Shown here: positions 51,157 to 61,906 of the stretch, piece after piece
Layout: each line of letters begins with the position of its first letter
Position numbering within the stretch: the stretch's first letter is position 1
Assembly (NCBI RefSeq): GCF_023716565.1
Contig: NZ_CP071849.1
Location: forward strand, 186,001 to 250,000
DNA from: Vibrio sp. SCSIO 43136
Lineage (GTDB): Bacteria > Pseudomonadota > Gammaproteobacteria > Enterobacterales > Vibrionaceae
Reading direction: 5' to 3'
DNA length: 64,000 nucleotides
Notes under the pieces: generated by a model
Database searches by the model: none
Seen by the model: the letters and a program-made list of their open reading frames with translations, nothing else
What the model was told of the DNA's origin: nothing
Translations under genes and position numbers: made by a program

Positions 51157-51621
51157 ATGAGTGAAGAAATTGAAATAGAAGCCCTTGGTGTTGAGGTATC
51201 GTCTCAGCCGATTGAATTATACAAGGTGCTCAAAATCGCCGATGCGGTCAGCGGTGGTGGCGAGGCTAAATACGCTATTGCAGAAGGCTATGTTGCTGTG
51301 AATGGCGAGCTAGAGACGCGCAAGCGTCGTAAACTCTACGACGGAGACTTGATTGAGTTTAACCAAGAGTTTTACGTGGTGATCTGTGATGCACCTGCTG
51401 ATGAACTCGAAGAAGTGTTTGATGTAGTGGATACTCCTGTGGAGCCCGTCAAACCAATCGCAGAAAAATCTAAAAAGCCTAAAACATCGAAGCAAGCTAA
51501 GTCATCTAAGCAAAATAGGTCATCGAAAAAAGCGGATAAGTCGAAAAAGGCTAATGCATCTAAGCCCAAAAATAGTGGGCCTAAAGATGAAACGACAGGG
51601 CGCGGTAGCATTTCTTTCTAA
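51157..51621 (+). CDS. S4-domain RNA-binding protein with lysine-rich tail
   Basis: Protein of 154 aa. The first 75 or so residues are a YbcJ-type S4 RNA-binding domain (IELYKVLKIADAVSGGGEAK, VNGELETRKRRKLYDGD). The rest is a low-complexity tail of Lys, Ser and Pro (KSKKPKTSKQAKSS) ending in TGRGSISF. YbcJ-like proteins are normally just the S4 domain, so the tail doubles the length; it may bind RNA nonspecifically. The gene starts 62 bases after the kinase fusion with no terminator between them, so they may share a message. Confidence 0.75.
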   Translation: MSEEIEIEALGVEVSSQPIELYKVLKIADAVSGGGEAKYAIAEGYVAVNGELETRKRRKLYDGDLIEFNQEFYVVICDAPADELEEVFDVVDTPVEPVKPIAEKSKKPKTSKQAKSSKQNRSSKKADKSKKANASKPKNSGPKDETTGRGSISF

Positions 51622-51822
51622 GCCTACCTGAATAGATTTTATGAGCTGAAAGGTTATCAATTCAGCTCATTTTTTTCGATTTATCAATACATTCGCTTCT
51701 TTATCTCCGAATATCACTATTTCTACGCCCTAAATATCCACCACAATTATTTTAAAAAAGGTGGATTTGTAGCCATTTGTGAGTTTTATAATACCTATCA
51801 GTTGAACAACGAGACTGACATT

Positions 51823-53172
51823 ATGCACAAGGCGAATTGTTACGATTGTGCTGAAAGCAATATCATCCTGCATGCATTCGATTGGCCATATGCCAAAATC
51901 GCGGAGCAGGCCGCAACCATTAAAGCTTTCGGTTACAAATCAGTACTGATATCTCCACCGATGAAATCACTGGTCCACGCAAAAGGCACCCAGTGGTGGC
52001 AACGTTATCAACCTCAAGATTACCGTGTTATCGATAACCAACTCGGCGACACTTTAGACTTCAAAGCCATGATCGAAGCGCTAACGCAATATGATCTATG
52101 GCTATACGTTGATGTGGTATTTAACCACATGGCGAACGAGCACCACCTGCGAGAAGATTTGCAGTATCCAAGTGCAGATGAGATGGCGCATTATCAGAGC
52201 CATCAGTCACGCTACGATAAGCTGTGCTTGTTTGGTGACCTCTCCCAGCCTTTATTCACCGAAGGTGACTTCGCTGAAGCCTTTGGTATTGAAGATTGGA
52301 AAGATCGCTGGCAAGTTCAAAATGGTCGCATTAGCGCAGGTCCTGATGATCCAGGGCTGCCGACGCTCAAAGATAACGATCATGTCGTCACCCAACAAAA
52401 GAACTACCTTAAAGCACTCAAAGCGTTGGGTGTGAGAGGCTTCCGCATTGATGCTGCCAAGCATATGACGCTTGACCACCTAACCAAGGTGTGGACGCCA
52501 GATATTACTGACGGATTACATATCTTTGGCGAAATCATCACGGATGGTGGAGCTACGGAAGATGAGTATGAATTGTTCTTGCAGCCTTACTTAGAAAACA
52601 CCACTTTAGGTGCTTACGACTTTCCGCTGTTCAGTACCGTCTTTGATGCGTTTCAACCTGAAGGTGATCTCACCTCTTTGATTGATCCGTATTCACTCGG
52701 GCAAGCGTTGTCAAAATCAAGAGCGATCACTTTCGGTGTGACCCATGATATTCCAAATAACGATGTGTTTTTGGATAAAGTGATGGATGAGTCTGCGGAG
52801 TGGTTAGCACACGCTTACCTACTTGGCCGTGATGGCGGTGTCCCTCTAATTTATGCTGACTTAGATACTAGCGGTATCAAAGGTGCAAATGGCCAGCCTC
52901 GCTGGGTGGATGCGTGGAAAGATAAGCGCATGCAAGCTCTGAATCTGTTCTACCATCGCATGCATGGCTTGAGAATGGAGATCACCGCTCCGAGTGAAAC
53001 GGCATTGATGATCGATCGTGAGCGACAAGGCTTTGTGTTGATCAATAAAAGCGACGTACCAGAGACGTTCACTTTACCAATTGAAGCAGGTCATTGTTTA
53101 CTCACAAAATCTTCTGTAACAAGTGAGGTAGTCGTGCCTGCAAACTCATTTAAATTAGTTTTCACTAATTAA
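51823..53172 (+). CDS. Cytoplasmic alpha-amylase-family (GH13) enzyme
   Basis: GH13 enzyme of about 449 aa with no signal peptide, so it acts on cytoplasmic glucans. The catalytic residues are visible: nucleophile Asp in GFRIDAAKHM, general acid Glu in IFGEIITDGG, and Asp in VTHDIPNND. The region DVVFNHMANEHH forms the early conserved segment. Specificity (alpha-amylase, glucosidase or other) cannot be told. The frame begins at TTG 51802, but I use the ATG at 51823, which has GAG upstream; neither ribosome site is strong. Single gene with its own terminator. Confidence 0.82.
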   Translation: MHKANCYDCAESNIILHAFDWPYAKIAEQAATIKAFGYKSVLISPPMKSLVHAKGTQWWQRYQPQDYRVIDNQLGDTLDFKAMIEALTQYDLWLYVDVVFNHMANEHHLREDLQYPSADEMAHYQSHQSRYDKLCLFGDLSQPLFTEGDFAEAFGIEDWKDRWQVQNGRISAGPDDPGLPTLKDNDHVVTQQKNYLKALKALGVRGFRIDAAKHMTLDHLTKVWTPDITDGLHIFGEIITDGGATEDEYELFLQPYLENTTLGAYDFPLFSTVFDAFQPEGDLTSLIDPYSLGQALSKSRAITFGVTHDIPNNDVFLDKVMDESAEWLAHAYLLGRDGGVPLIYADLDTSGIKGANGQPRWVDAWKDKRMQALNLFYHRMHGLRMEITAPSETALMIDRERQGFVLINKSDVPETFTLPIEAGHCLLTKSSVTSEVVVPANSFKLVFTN

Positions 53173-53237
53173 TTCGATGTCAATCAATGAATTAGAGAAA
53201 AATTCTAATTTTAATTGCCGATAAATGAGCAACTTAG

Positions 53238-53274
53238 CCAAAAGAGAGGGGAATCCTCTCTTTTGGCGTTTTTA
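53238..53274 (+). terminator. Terminator of the GH13 gene
   Basis: CCAAAAGAGAGG and CCTCTCTTTTGG pair over twelve bases with a five-base loop; a T-run follows after CG. Confidence 0.8.
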
Positions 53275-53349
53275 TAACTAGTACTTTTGTACCAGACTTA
53301 CAGATAAATAATCGAATTGCATACTGTAATGTCGGCTAAGGTTATAAAA

Positions 53350-55662
53350 ATGAAGATTGCGACCAAAATCATTGTAGCGTGCGCATCTCTATGTGCATTA
53401 GGCGTTATCGGCAGCGGAGCATTTGTTGCTTACCGAGCGTCTACCCTATCTGAACAAGCCTTATTTACTCGCGCCACCAGTCAATTAGTGTCGATCCGTG
53501 AAGCGAAAAAGGATGAAATCACACGATATTTTGAGTTCATCGAGCAGCAACTTATCGCAATGGCTGCCAGCCCTGCGACCCAAGATGCTTTTGAAGCGTT
53601 TTCTAGCGGATTTGAATCCTACCCGATTGAAAAAGTGACCAGTTCTGACCGACAAAAGTTGAGCAGCTACTATCAAAGTAGCTTTGCTAGTACCTATCAT
53701 TCGAGCAATCAGGGACAAAATGCCAATGAAGGAATGCGCCTGAACCAGATCTCTGAACGAGGCGTAGCACTTCAAGCTCGCTATATTGGGGTGAATTCTC
53801 ACGGCTTGGGAGAAAAACACCGGTTGGATGCAGATGGACTAGGCACAAGCTACGACCAAACCCACCTAAAGTATCACCCAGCCACGCGACTCTTTTTAGA
53901 AAACTTTGGCTATTACGATATTTTCTTCGTTGATAATCAAGGCAATGTTGTCTATTCGGTGTTTAAGGAGCTGGACTACGCTACCAACCTAGTGAACGGT
54001 CCTTATCGCGATAGTGGTTTAGCTCAAGCCTTTCGAATGGCACAGAATCATTCTTCGCAACAAATCAGCTTGGTCGATTTCGCCCCTTATTATCCCTCAT
54101 ACGAGGCGGCAGCTTCCTTTATGTCGACTCCAGTCTTTAAAGCGGGTAAGCGCCTTGGAACCTTGATTTTTCAGATGCCCGTGGATGAAATCAACAGCAT
54201 CATGACAAATGGCGGTCGATGGGTTGAGTCTGGATTAGGCAGCAGCGGTGAAACCTACCTAGTGGGTAGTGATAAATTGCTTCGCAGTCAGTCCCGCTTT
54301 CTGTTGGAGGATATGCCGAGCTACTTGCAAGCGCTTAAGTTGTCGGGGTTATCCGACTCGGTTCTTACTCAAATCAAGCAAAAACAAAGCGCAATAGGAC
54401 GTCAGCCCGTGAACTCAAAGGCTTCAAATGCGGCGCTAGGAGGGACAAGCGGTGTGGAGTTGGTGCTTGATTATCGAAATGTAGAGGTGTTCTCTGCATA
54501 TACCCCACTAGAGGTTTCAGGACTCCGATGGGCGCTCTTAAGTGAGATTGATAAAGACGAAGCGTTAGCTGATTTGAACGTACTCAATAGTGCGGTCTTT
54601 AACAGTGTTGCGTTGTCGAGCTTAGTGTTAGTACTACTTTCTAGCGGATGTGCTTATGTGGTTGGAGCTGGTATCGTTAAACCGATACGCAAGGCCATCT
54701 ATAAAGTCGGAAAAATTAGTCAACAAAATGACCTAACAGGGCGCTTAAACGAAGACGGGCGAGACGAGGTAGCCGATCTTGCTAAAGCACTGAATGGATT
54801 ATTTACTAGCCTGCAAGCCATCATTCAGGATGTGGCGATGACCTCAACTAAGGTTCATCAAACTGTTGGCAGGATTTCAACCAGTATGGGAGAAACAAGG
54901 CGGGCGGTGAACGATCAGTACAGTCGCACTGATACTATGGCTACTGCGGTCAATGAAATGAGTGCGTCGGTTGCGGAGGTCGCTCAGTTTGCGAGTAAAG
55001 CGGCTGATTCGATGAATGATGCGAATCAAACGGGTCAGAAAAGTGCTCAAGTAGGGCAAGAGCTTGCGAGCCAAATGGGCGAGCTTGAGTTACAGATGCA
55101 AGAAGCGAATCAGGCGACAGAGCGTTTGCTGGTAGAGAGCAACTCAATTGCAGAGGTTCTTGATGTGATCCAGTCTATTGCAGAGCAAACTAACCTGCTG
55201 GCACTCAATGCTGCGATCGAAGCTGCACGCGCTGGGGAGCAAGGACGTGGTTTTGCTGTGGTTGCGGATGAAGTAAGGACCTTGGCTAGTCGCACTCAGT
55301 CCTCAACAGAGGAGATCCGTACTAAGATTGAGTCTTTGCAAAGAGAAACCAATGCTGTGGCGTCAAGTATTTCTGGGGCCAGCAGCTCCGTAGTGACAGG
55401 GTTGGAACGGTGTAACACCAACGGTGAAATGCTTGAGCAAATTGTATCAATGCTCAACGAACTAAGTGACATGAACACTCAAATCGCTACGGCGGCTACA
55501 GAGCAGTCTCAGGTGACTGATGAGATCAGTGCAGGCATCACCTCTATTGCAGAATCCTCTTTGCAGGTGTCTGGTCAAACCGATCAAATCGACGCTGAAA
55601 CGTCTGGGTTGAGCGAACAATCTGATGTGCTCAATCACAAAGTGAGCCAATTTAGATATTAG
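53350..55662 (+). CDS. Methyl-accepting chemotaxis protein, dCache-type sensor
   Basis: Chemoreceptor of about 770 aa. TM1 is at about 7-27 and TM2 at about 415-438. The large periplasmic part (about 390 residues) fits a double Cache domain, with [20 protein letters not shown] and [24 protein letters not shown] follows, then the signalling hairpin with [20 protein letters not shown]. No CheR-binding pentapeptide ends the protein (it ends HKVSQFRY). TAAGG eight bases before ATG 53350 supports this start; the longer frame starts at TTG 53317. Ligand unknown. Confidence 0.88.
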   Translation: MKIATKIIVACASLCALGVIGSGAFVAYRASTLSEQALFTRATSQLVSIREAKKDEITRYFEFIEQQLIAMAASPATQDAFEAFSSGFESYPIEKVTSSDRQKLSSYYQSSFASTYHSSNQGQNANEGMRLNQISERGVALQARYIGVNSHGLGEKHRLDADGLGTSYDQTHLKYHPATRLFLENFGYYDIFFVDNQGNVVYSVFKELDYATNLVNGPYRDSGLAQAFRMAQNHSSQQISLVDFAPYYPSYEAAASFMSTPVFKAGKRLGTLIFQMPVDEINSIMTNGGRWVESGLGSSGETYLVGSDKLLRSQSRFLLEDMPSYLQALKLSGLSDSVLTQIKQKQSAIGRQPVNSKASNAALGGTSGVELVLDYRNVEVFSAYTPLEVSGLRWALLSEIDKDEALADLNVLNSAVFNSVALSSLVLVLLSSGCAYVVGAGIVKPIRKAIYKVGKISQQNDLTGRLNEDGRDEVADLAKALNGLFTSLQAIIQDVAMTSTKVHQTVGRISTSMGETRRAVNDQYSRTDTMATAVNEMSASVAEVAQFASKAADSMNDANQTGQKSAQVGQELASQMGELELQMQEANQATERLLVESNSIAEVLDVIQSIAEQTNLLALNAAIEAARAGEQGRGFAVVADEVRTLASRTQSSTEEIRTKIESLQRETNAVASSISGASSSVVTGLERCNTNGEMLEQIVSMLNELSDMNTQIATAATEQSQVTDEISAGITSIAESSLQVSGQTDQIDAETSGLSEQSDVLNHKVSQFRY

Positions 55663-55695
55663 GCAGTGTAGAACCCGAAAGGTCAACACTGCCTA
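55660..55695. terminator. Hairpin at the end of the chemoreceptor gene
   Basis: TAGGCAGTGT and ACACTGCCTA pair perfectly and the stem begins in the stop codon. The T-run is missing, so it may be a weak terminator or an mRNA 3' stabiliser. Confidence 0.45.
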
Positions 55696-55944
55696 GGGAT
55701 CTCGTGAAGTTTGGGTGATCTCTCAATTTCTTGCCTTGAAATGCAACCCTTGTTTAGGGTTCGACTGATCGTGCTCTACGCTTGAAATATGGAATTAATC
55801 TCACATTATACTGGCGACAACCTAGGTTTAGGTTAATATGTGGCCTGACTTGAGAGAGTTTCTGTATTTGCCCTATGAATATTTTTGTCAATGGCACGCT
55901 TCATTAGGGGTGGTTTGAGCCGACTACAAGGTTGTTAAGTATTA

Positions 55945-58095
55945 ATGCGAGTGTTTTTATCGTGCCTGTTTGCAGTATTGCTATTGGCCTCGGAGACAGT
56001 TCGAGCCCAAATTGAACTCTCTGAGCAAGAGCAGGACTTTATCCGTGCCAATCCTATCTGGCGTGTGCATTCTGACAGCATCTGGCCTCCATACAATTAT
56101 CACGAGTTCGGCGAACCTAAGGGTTATGTTGTCGAACTTTTAACCATTGCTTCTCAAAAAGTGGGTGTCCAGCTCGAATGGGTGAACAACGATGCTTGGG
56201 CAACAAGCGATCGTGCGATTAACAATGGCAGTGTAGATATCAATATCCACCTTTCAGGATTCCCACAAATAGCTGACGAACTCGTGGTGAGTAAAGTTGG
56301 GCTATTCAGTACATGGAGTTCACTGGTATTTGGTTCCCACCACCCATCCGTAGATACCCTGGATGAGCTCACGCATCACACTGTCGCAGTGGTCAAGGGT
56401 TCAATGGAAGAAACTATCTTAAAGAAAGACTATCCAGAAATTCAGCGAGTCGTGACGGATGATTCAATTCATCTGTTAGAGATGGTAAAAAGTGGTGACG
56501 CAGATGCAGCAATTGGTGATGAACGAGTACTCAAATATCACCTTAAACACTATTTAGTTTCTAATCTTAAAACTCGTAGTCTTAAATCTCACCCTAGATT
56601 AGGTGAGCGTCAACACAAGTATATCGTGCATTCTAGTAAATCTATGATTGTTCCTATTCTAGACAGTGCGATAGCAGATATCTCAGAAAGTGAAATCAAT
56701 GCCCTAAGAGATAAGTGGTGGCGTGCAGAAGAAAGCACAAGAGTGCAAGCGCTTAACCTTACTCAAGATGAGCGTGATTATCTGTTTGACAAACATACCA
56801 TCAGATACTGCTCGCATCCCGATCTGATGCCAATATCTTCGACCGAAGGTGGTAAGCTGCAAGGCATGGCTCAAGATTACATGGCGTACGTAGAGCAAAG
56901 TCTTGGCGTTCAGACTCGACTGGTAGAAGCTAAATCGTGGCCACAAGCGCAATTCCTACTTAAGATGCGTGAATGTGATTTGCTTACTATGAGCAATAGA
57001 GTTAAGCAGCGCCTCAGTTACTCCAACTATACCGAGCCGTACCTATCACTCACCCTTGGGGTGGTTATCCATCAGCAGAACCCTTATGCAGCGGACTTAG
57101 AAACCCTTAATGGGCGTAGTATTGGTCTGGCAAAAAATGGTTTGGATAAGGAATTATTGGAAGAAGCATATCCTAATATCGAGTTTGTTGAGGTTGACTC
57201 GGCCCGAGACGGCTTTGCAATGATTGAAGATAAGGCGTTGTTTGGTTATGTCGGGTTGCTACCTCGCATGACTTATTTGCTGCAAAAAGAGTACCCAAGC
57301 TTGATGGTTGCCAGCCAACTGGGTGAGCCGCTTCAAGTCAGTTTCGCGGTTCGCAGCGATGAGCCTGAATTGGCTAGAATATTAAATAAGGCCATCAAAA
57401 ATATGGGGGTTAAACTTCATACTTCAGTGGCAAACAGCTGGACGTCGGTAGAGTATCGACCGCAGTCGGACCTACGTTTAGTTTGGGCGGTGTTAGTGAT
57501 TGCGCTGGTGGTGCTTAGCGCTGTAGGTTACAGCTACTATATTTTGCGTAGGCAATACAATAAGTTGCGAAAACTCTCTACTCAAGATCGCCTTACTGGG
57601 CTTTATAATCGCTACACCATAGATACTGTCATGGCAGAGCAATTTGCAGAATATCGGTTCTCTAAGAAGTCTTTTAGTGTGATTTTGGCTGATATTGACC
57701 ATTTCAAGATCTTAAATGATCACCATGGTCACTTAGTGGGGGATGAAGTACTCATCAATACCTCGCAGATATTGTCTAGCAATGTGGCCAACACCGATCT
57801 TGTGGGGCGTTGGGGGGGCGAAGAGTTCATCATCATTTGTCCTAATCGCACCGAAGAGCAAGCGGTGCGCCTTGCTGAGACACTACGAGAGCAAATCGTA
57901 GCCAATCAACACCCAAAGGTGGGTAATGTCACTTGTAGTTTTGGTGTGGCTGAGTTCGAAGTTGGGATTAATGTTATCGACCTAATGCAACGTGCTGACC
58001 GGGCTCTCTACCAGTCGAAAAGGGTGGGTCGTAATGCAGTGACTTCTCATGGCGATCATCAACCGAGTGAAGAAGCGCACAGCTATGATATTTGA
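55945..58095 (+). CDS. Diguanylate cyclase with two periplasmic solute-binding domains
   Basis: Membrane c-di-GMP synthase, 716 aa. A signal peptide (1-21) is followed by two tandem SBP_bac_3-like domains (about 25-265 and 275-505; WPPYNYHEFGEPKGYVVEL opens the first), then a helix (about 513-535), and a GGDEF domain (about 548-700) with an intact GGEEF site (LVGRWGGEEFIIIC). The I-site RxxD, expected five residues before it, reads NTD and is lost, so product inhibition is probably absent. The two binding domains suggest control by small molecules such as amino acids. The cytosine permease gene overlaps its 3' end by 11 bases, so the two are linked. Confidence 0.88.
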   Translation: MRVFLSCLFAVLLLASETVRAQIELSEQEQDFIRANPIWRVHSDSIWPPYNYHEFGEPKGYVVELLTIASQKVGVQLEWVNNDAWATSDRAINNGSVDINIHLSGFPQIADELVVSKVGLFSTWSSLVFGSHHPSVDTLDELTHHTVAVVKGSMEETILKKDYPEIQRVVTDDSIHLLEMVKSGDADAAIGDERVLKYHLKHYLVSNLKTRSLKSHPRLGERQHKYIVHSSKSMIVPILDSAIADISESEINALRDKWWRAEESTRVQALNLTQDERDYLFDKHTIRYCSHPDLMPISSTEGGKLQGMAQDYMAYVEQSLGVQTRLVEAKSWPQAQFLLKMRECDLLTMSNRVKQRLSYSNYTEPYLSLTLGVVIHQQNPYAADLETLNGRSIGLAKNGLDKELLEEAYPNIEFVEVDSARDGFAMIEDKALFGYVGLLPRMTYLLQKEYPSLMVASQLGEPLQVSFAVRSDEPELARILNKAIKNMGVKLHTSVANSWTSVEYRPQSDLRLVWAVLVIALVVLSAVGYSYYILRRQYNKLRKLSTQDRLTGLYNRYTIDTVMAEQFAEYRFSKKSFSVILADIDHFKILNDHHGHLVGDEVLINTSQILSSNVANTDLVGRWGGEEFIIICPNRTEEQAVRLAETLREQIVANQHPKVGNVTCSFGVAEFEVGINVIDLMQRADRALYQSKRVGRNAVTSHGDHQPSEEAHSYDI

Positions 58096-59302
58096 TGACG
58101 AATACGGGCTACGACCTGTTCCGCATTATGCTCGAAAAAGGGCGCTGCCTCTTGCGTTGGTCTTTATCGCTTTCACTATATTTTCTGCCAGTATGCATGC
58201 TGGTGGAAGCCTATATCAGCAAACTTCGAGCGATGAGTTTATTGCAGTCGTGTTGATTGGTAACTTGGTATTGGGGGTATATACCGCATTCTTGGCAAGA
58301 ATTGCCGTCACTACTGGACTATCTACCCATTTGTTAGCGCACTTCTCTTTTGGAACCAAAGGATCTAAGTTGCCATCGCTTTTGTTGGGCGGAACACAAG
58401 TCGGTTGGTTTGGAGTCGGTGTGGCTATGCTCGCAATTCCGGTAAATGCAGCTACTGGGGTTGACGTCAACTTACTGATCGTGATCTCAGGTGCATTGAT
58501 GATCGCCACTGCCCATTTTGGTATCTCTTCACTGATTTTTTTGTCCGCTATTGCTGTCCCTCTATTTCTACTTTTAAGTGGTTCTTCTCTCGCTCAAGTT
58601 GGCCAAGATACAATCGTCAATGTCTTTCGAAGTGATGAATCCGAAGCTGGTGTTGCCATGAGCTATACGGCAGGGCTGTCGATAGTGATTGGCTCGTTTA
58701 TAAGTGCCAGCACTTTAACAGCAGACTTTGCGAGGTTTTTTAGAACTTATCGCATCGCAATGCTTGTCGTTTTGATGGCGTATTTGTTAGGTAACAGTTT
58801 GACTTTTTTCATCGGCGCTATTGGGGTATCAAGCTTAGGCTATCCAGATCTGTTTGATATGATGCTCGCTCAAGGCCTGCTTATCCCAGCGATTGTAGTG
58901 TTAGGGTTAAATATTTGGACCACTAATGACTGTGCTCTCTACGCCTCGGGTCTCGCACTGACTAATATCACCCAAAAGCCGAGCAATTGGATGGCGATGA
59001 TTAATGGGGTGATAGGCACAGTGATGGCACTGTGGATTTATAATCATTTTATCGAGTGGTTGAGCTTCCTTTCTCATACTTTACCACCCATTGGAGGTAT
59101 TTTGATTGCCGACTACCTTCGTAACAAAAAGCGCTACCACTACTTTAATGATATGGAGATTGAAGCTTTCCATTGGCCCGGTATAGCGGCTTTAGGTGTT
59201 GCTGTCGTTTTGGCATCGCTACTACCAGGTGTGGTACCCATCAATGGGATTATTGTTGCAGCATTAAGTTATTGGCTATTTGATCGCATAGCTAAAAGCT
59301 AA
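58085..59302 (+). CDS. codB: Cytosine permease (CodB-like)
   Basis: Twelve-helix transporter, about 405 aa, of the NCS1 family. Several stretches match E. coli CodB closely: LPSLLLGGTQVGWFGVGVAM, ASMHAGGSLYQ and DFARFFRTYR. It should import cytosine by proton coupling. The frame is open from 58049, but the ATG at 58085 (which overlaps the end of the diguanylate cyclase gene by 11 bases) gives a normal CodB length. No codA (cytosine deaminase) gene is adjacent. Coupled translation with the diguanylate cyclase is likely. Single gene otherwise, ending at a terminator. Confidence 0.85.
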   Translation: MIFDDEYGLRPVPHYARKRALPLALVFIAFTIFSASMHAGGSLYQQTSSDEFIAVVLIGNLVLGVYTAFLARIAVTTGLSTHLLAHFSFGTKGSKLPSLLLGGTQVGWFGVGVAMLAIPVNAATGVDVNLLIVISGALMIATAHFGISSLIFLSAIAVPLFLLLSGSSLAQVGQDTIVNVFRSDESEAGVAMSYTAGLSIVIGSFISASTLTADFARFFRTYRIAMLVVLMAYLLGNSLTFFIGAIGVSSLGYPDLFDMMLAQGLLIPAIVVLGLNIWTTNDCALYASGLALTNITQKPSNWMAMINGVIGTVMALWIYNHFIEWLSFLSHTLPPIGGILIADYLRNKKRYHYFNDMEIEAFHWPGIAALGVAVVLASLLPGVVPINGIIVAALSYWLFDRIAKS

Positions 59303-59313
59303 GTTCAGAAACT

Positions 59314-59343
59314 AAAAAGAGCGCCAATTCAGGCGCTCTTTTT
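59314..59343. terminator. Bidirectional terminator between codB and a chemoreceptor gene
   Basis: AAAAAGAGCGCC and GGCGCTCTTTTT flank a six-base loop; A and T runs on both sides. Confidence 0.92.
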
Positions 59344-59362
59344 CGATCACTACGTCTATGAG

Positions 59363-61240
59363 TTAGACGATAAACTTGCTCATTACTTCGTCTTGATCGC
59401 GCACGTTTTGTAGCTGTTGTTGCATTGCGCTATCGGTGGTATTGGCAGAGTCTGCTACCTGTACCGATAGGTCTTTAATGTTAATGGTGTTGTTGTTGAT
59501 CTCTTCAGCCACCAAACTCTGCTCTTCCGCAGCCGATGCGATTTGAATATTCATATCGCTGATTTGTTGAATCGCAGCTCGGATACGCTCAAGTGCCTGG
59601 TGTGCTTCTTCAGCTTGTTGTACCGTTTCATCAGCAGTATCTTTGCTTGCTCCCATAGCGGTTGCAACCGCAGATGCGCCACTTTGCAGTTGTTCAATCA
59701 TGCTGCGGATTTCCGTTGTCGACTCTTGAGTGCGTTGCGCCAGAGTACGAACCTCATCAGCAACGACAGCAAACCCTCGGCCAGATTCACCTGCGCGCGC
59801 CGCCTCAATCGCCGCATTGAGTGCCAGCAAGTTGGTTTGATCGGCAATGTCATTGATAACTTTCAGAATGGTTTCAATATTAGCGGTAGCGCTTTCAAGC
59901 TGTCTTACCTGTTCAACAGCTTCGTCGATACGAGTGGAGAGTTCACCAATGGCTGTCGTGGTGTGGCTAAATACTCGGCTACCATCTTCGGTAGCGCTGT
60001 CGGCATCTTTTGCCGCCGAAGCTGCCCCTTGTGCGTTACCAGCGACGTCACTTGAAGTCGTAGCCATTTCATTCATTGCGGTCGCCAGTTGCTCTAGTTC
60101 TTGCATCTGAGTTGACATGGCTGAGGAGGATTGGCGAGCATCATTTGCCGTGGTTTCGGTCACCGCCATAATGGCCTGACTTAATTCTTTAGTTCGGCTG
60201 ATTCGACCTTGCAAGGTTTCGGCGAATGTGTTGAAGCCTGAAGCAAGCTCAGCAAACTCTTGGTCAGTGTTGGTATCTAAGCGTTTAGTGAGGTCACCTT
60301 GGCCGGAGGCAACGTCTTGAATCGCTTGATTTAAGGTTTGCAGTGGTGACATGAGTGATTTGATCAAGGCCAATAGCACGACAATAGAGATAGCTAGGGC
60401 AATGATGGCATAAATGATGGAGCTATTGCGGAGTGAATCTACGGCGCTGTATGCGATGTTTTCATCTAGCAGCACACCAACATACCAATCTTCACCTGGG
60501 ACCTTCGAGAAGTCGATAGCAAACTCTTTACCATCGATTAGCGTCTCGAAAGGTTGCTCAGAGATAGCTACACCAGGCAAAAATTCACTCATCGCTTTGC
60601 CATTCAACTTGGTGTCAGGGTGAGCGATGATAGTGCCATCACCAGAGACGATGAATACGTATCCCGCATCAAATAAAGAGACTTGGTTTACAACGTCAGC
60701 TAAACCCCCAAGGCTCACGTCATAGAAGATTGCTCCAACGAAGCTGCCTTTGTCACGCACTGGCAGCGCAACCGACACTAGGATTTCACCTGTAGCGGAG
60801 TCAGCATAAGGCGCAGTAATGATTAGCTTGCCAGCATTTTTGGCATCCTTGTACCAAGGACGAGCCCTTGGGTCCCAATCAGAACCTGGATTCCAGCTAG
60901 GATCGTTGTTGATATTCGAACCATCTTTTTCAAAACCTAGACCTGCGAGCAAAAAGGCGTTCTTTACAATGGAGTCGCTCATGGTGGCTTCGATATCTTC
61001 GAAACGATTGGCTTCAATGTCGGCTTCGATAAGGTTGGTGGCGTATTGAGCCACTGCCTTTTTGGCTTCTATATCTGCTCGAATGGTGTTACTTACGCCA
61101 TTGACAATTTCGTCGACACTGACAGAAATTTGAGTCTCTAGCTCAGATTTCATAGCGAAGTATTGTTGCGTGGTGAGTAGTGCCAATGTGGCAACGAGCA
61201 AGGCAGAAGAGGCAGCTACAATTTTGTGGCTAAATTTCAT
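59363..61240 (-). CDS. Methyl-accepting chemotaxis protein, dCache_1 sensor
   Basis: Chemoreceptor, 625 aa. TM1 at about 7-27; dCache_1 sensor about 35-270; TM2 at about 275-297; then HAMP and the signalling hairpin ([20 protein letters not shown]). The sensor carries [23 protein letters not shown] and [11 protein letters not shown], the pattern of amino-acid-binding dCache receptors such as Vibrio Mlp24 and Mlp37. An amino acid or related compound is therefore the likely attractant, by family analogy. No CheR-binding pentapeptide at the end. Confidence 0.9.
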   Translation of the reverse strand: MKFSHKIVAASSALLVATLALLTTQQYFAMKSELETQISVSVDEIVNGVSNTIRADIEAKKAVAQYATNLIEADIEANRFEDIEATMSDSIVKNAFLLAGLGFEKDGSNINNDPSWNPGSDWDPRARPWYKDAKNAGKLIITAPYADSATGEILVSVALPVRDKGSFVGAIFYDVSLGGLADVVNQVSLFDAGYVFIVSGDGTIIAHPDTKLNGKAMSEFLPGVAISEQPFETLIDGKEFAIDFSKVPGEDWYVGVLLDENIAYSAVDSLRNSSIIYAIIALAISIVVLLALIKSLMSPLQTLNQAIQDVASGQGDLTKRLDTNTDQEFAELASGFNTFAETLQGRISRTKELSQAIMAVTETTANDARQSSSAMSTQMQELEQLATAMNEMATTSSDVAGNAQGAASAAKDADSATEDGSRVFSHTTTAIGELSTRIDEAVEQVRQLESATANIETILKVINDIADQTNLLALNAAIEAARAGESGRGFAVVADEVRTLAQRTQESTTEIRSMIEQLQSGASAVATAMGASKDTADETVQQAEEAHQALERIRAAIQQISDMNIQIASAAEEQSLVAEEINNNTINIKDLSVQVADSANTTDSAMQQQLQNVRDQDEVMSKFIV

Positions 61241-61906
61241 GACAGTCCCTTAACGCGATAAACGCTTTTGTTAGCTTATTTACATGTAAGTATGGAACAA
61301 TTTCCCATATTGTGTTTTTTATTAACCTTTGTTTGCGCTAATCGACATTTTCTCCTAATAGTTTGCAAACTGGGCTTTTAATATAGTGATAATTATAGGG
61401 TGAATTTTGTAGTAGTTGAGTTCTCTAACACTATTACCATTTGATTAATATAAATTTATGACAAGATTTTCTCTAAGCCCCTGTTTGCATCATCTTAACC
61501 AAGTCTCTGACCACATTCATCCTTGAGCCAGATACTCAAATTATAGATTGAGGGTACTTATGGCTTACGGGTCTTTTATCGGCTGGTGGCATTCATACTT
61601 TAGGGATTTATGATCTTTGCCAACGTACGGCAGAGTAGAGCAGTGTATTAGCCAAATACTGAAGGTGGTTTCACTATACTGAATCGTTATTGAATAGTGA
61701 TATGTGTTGATTTTCAGGGGTTGGCTTGGTTGAAATGAGGTGTTTGATGCTGTTTGTTAGGTTTTATGGATAAAAAACGTGCATCTCACGATGGATTTTG
61801 CTTTACTGATAACTTGATTCCAATAATGGTTTAAATAATTTTAATAAATCCTAGGAATATTAACAAAACAGACAGGATACTGTATGCGCACTCAAGGAGG
61901 GGTCGA
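61241..61906. other. Long AT-rich intergenic region
   Basis: About 666 bases between divergent genes, the longest stretch without an assigned gene. I found no tRNA, no Qrr-like core, no clear terminator and no convincing small frame; a 17-codon frame at about 61560 is too weak to support. Promoters for the chemoreceptor and the GNAT gene must be here. Confidence 0.4.

Noticed and set aside
61561..61614. 17-codon frame after GAGGG in the long intergenic region
   Set aside because: It has a plausible ribosome site but is very short, with no promoter, conservation evidence or hydrophobic segment to support it.
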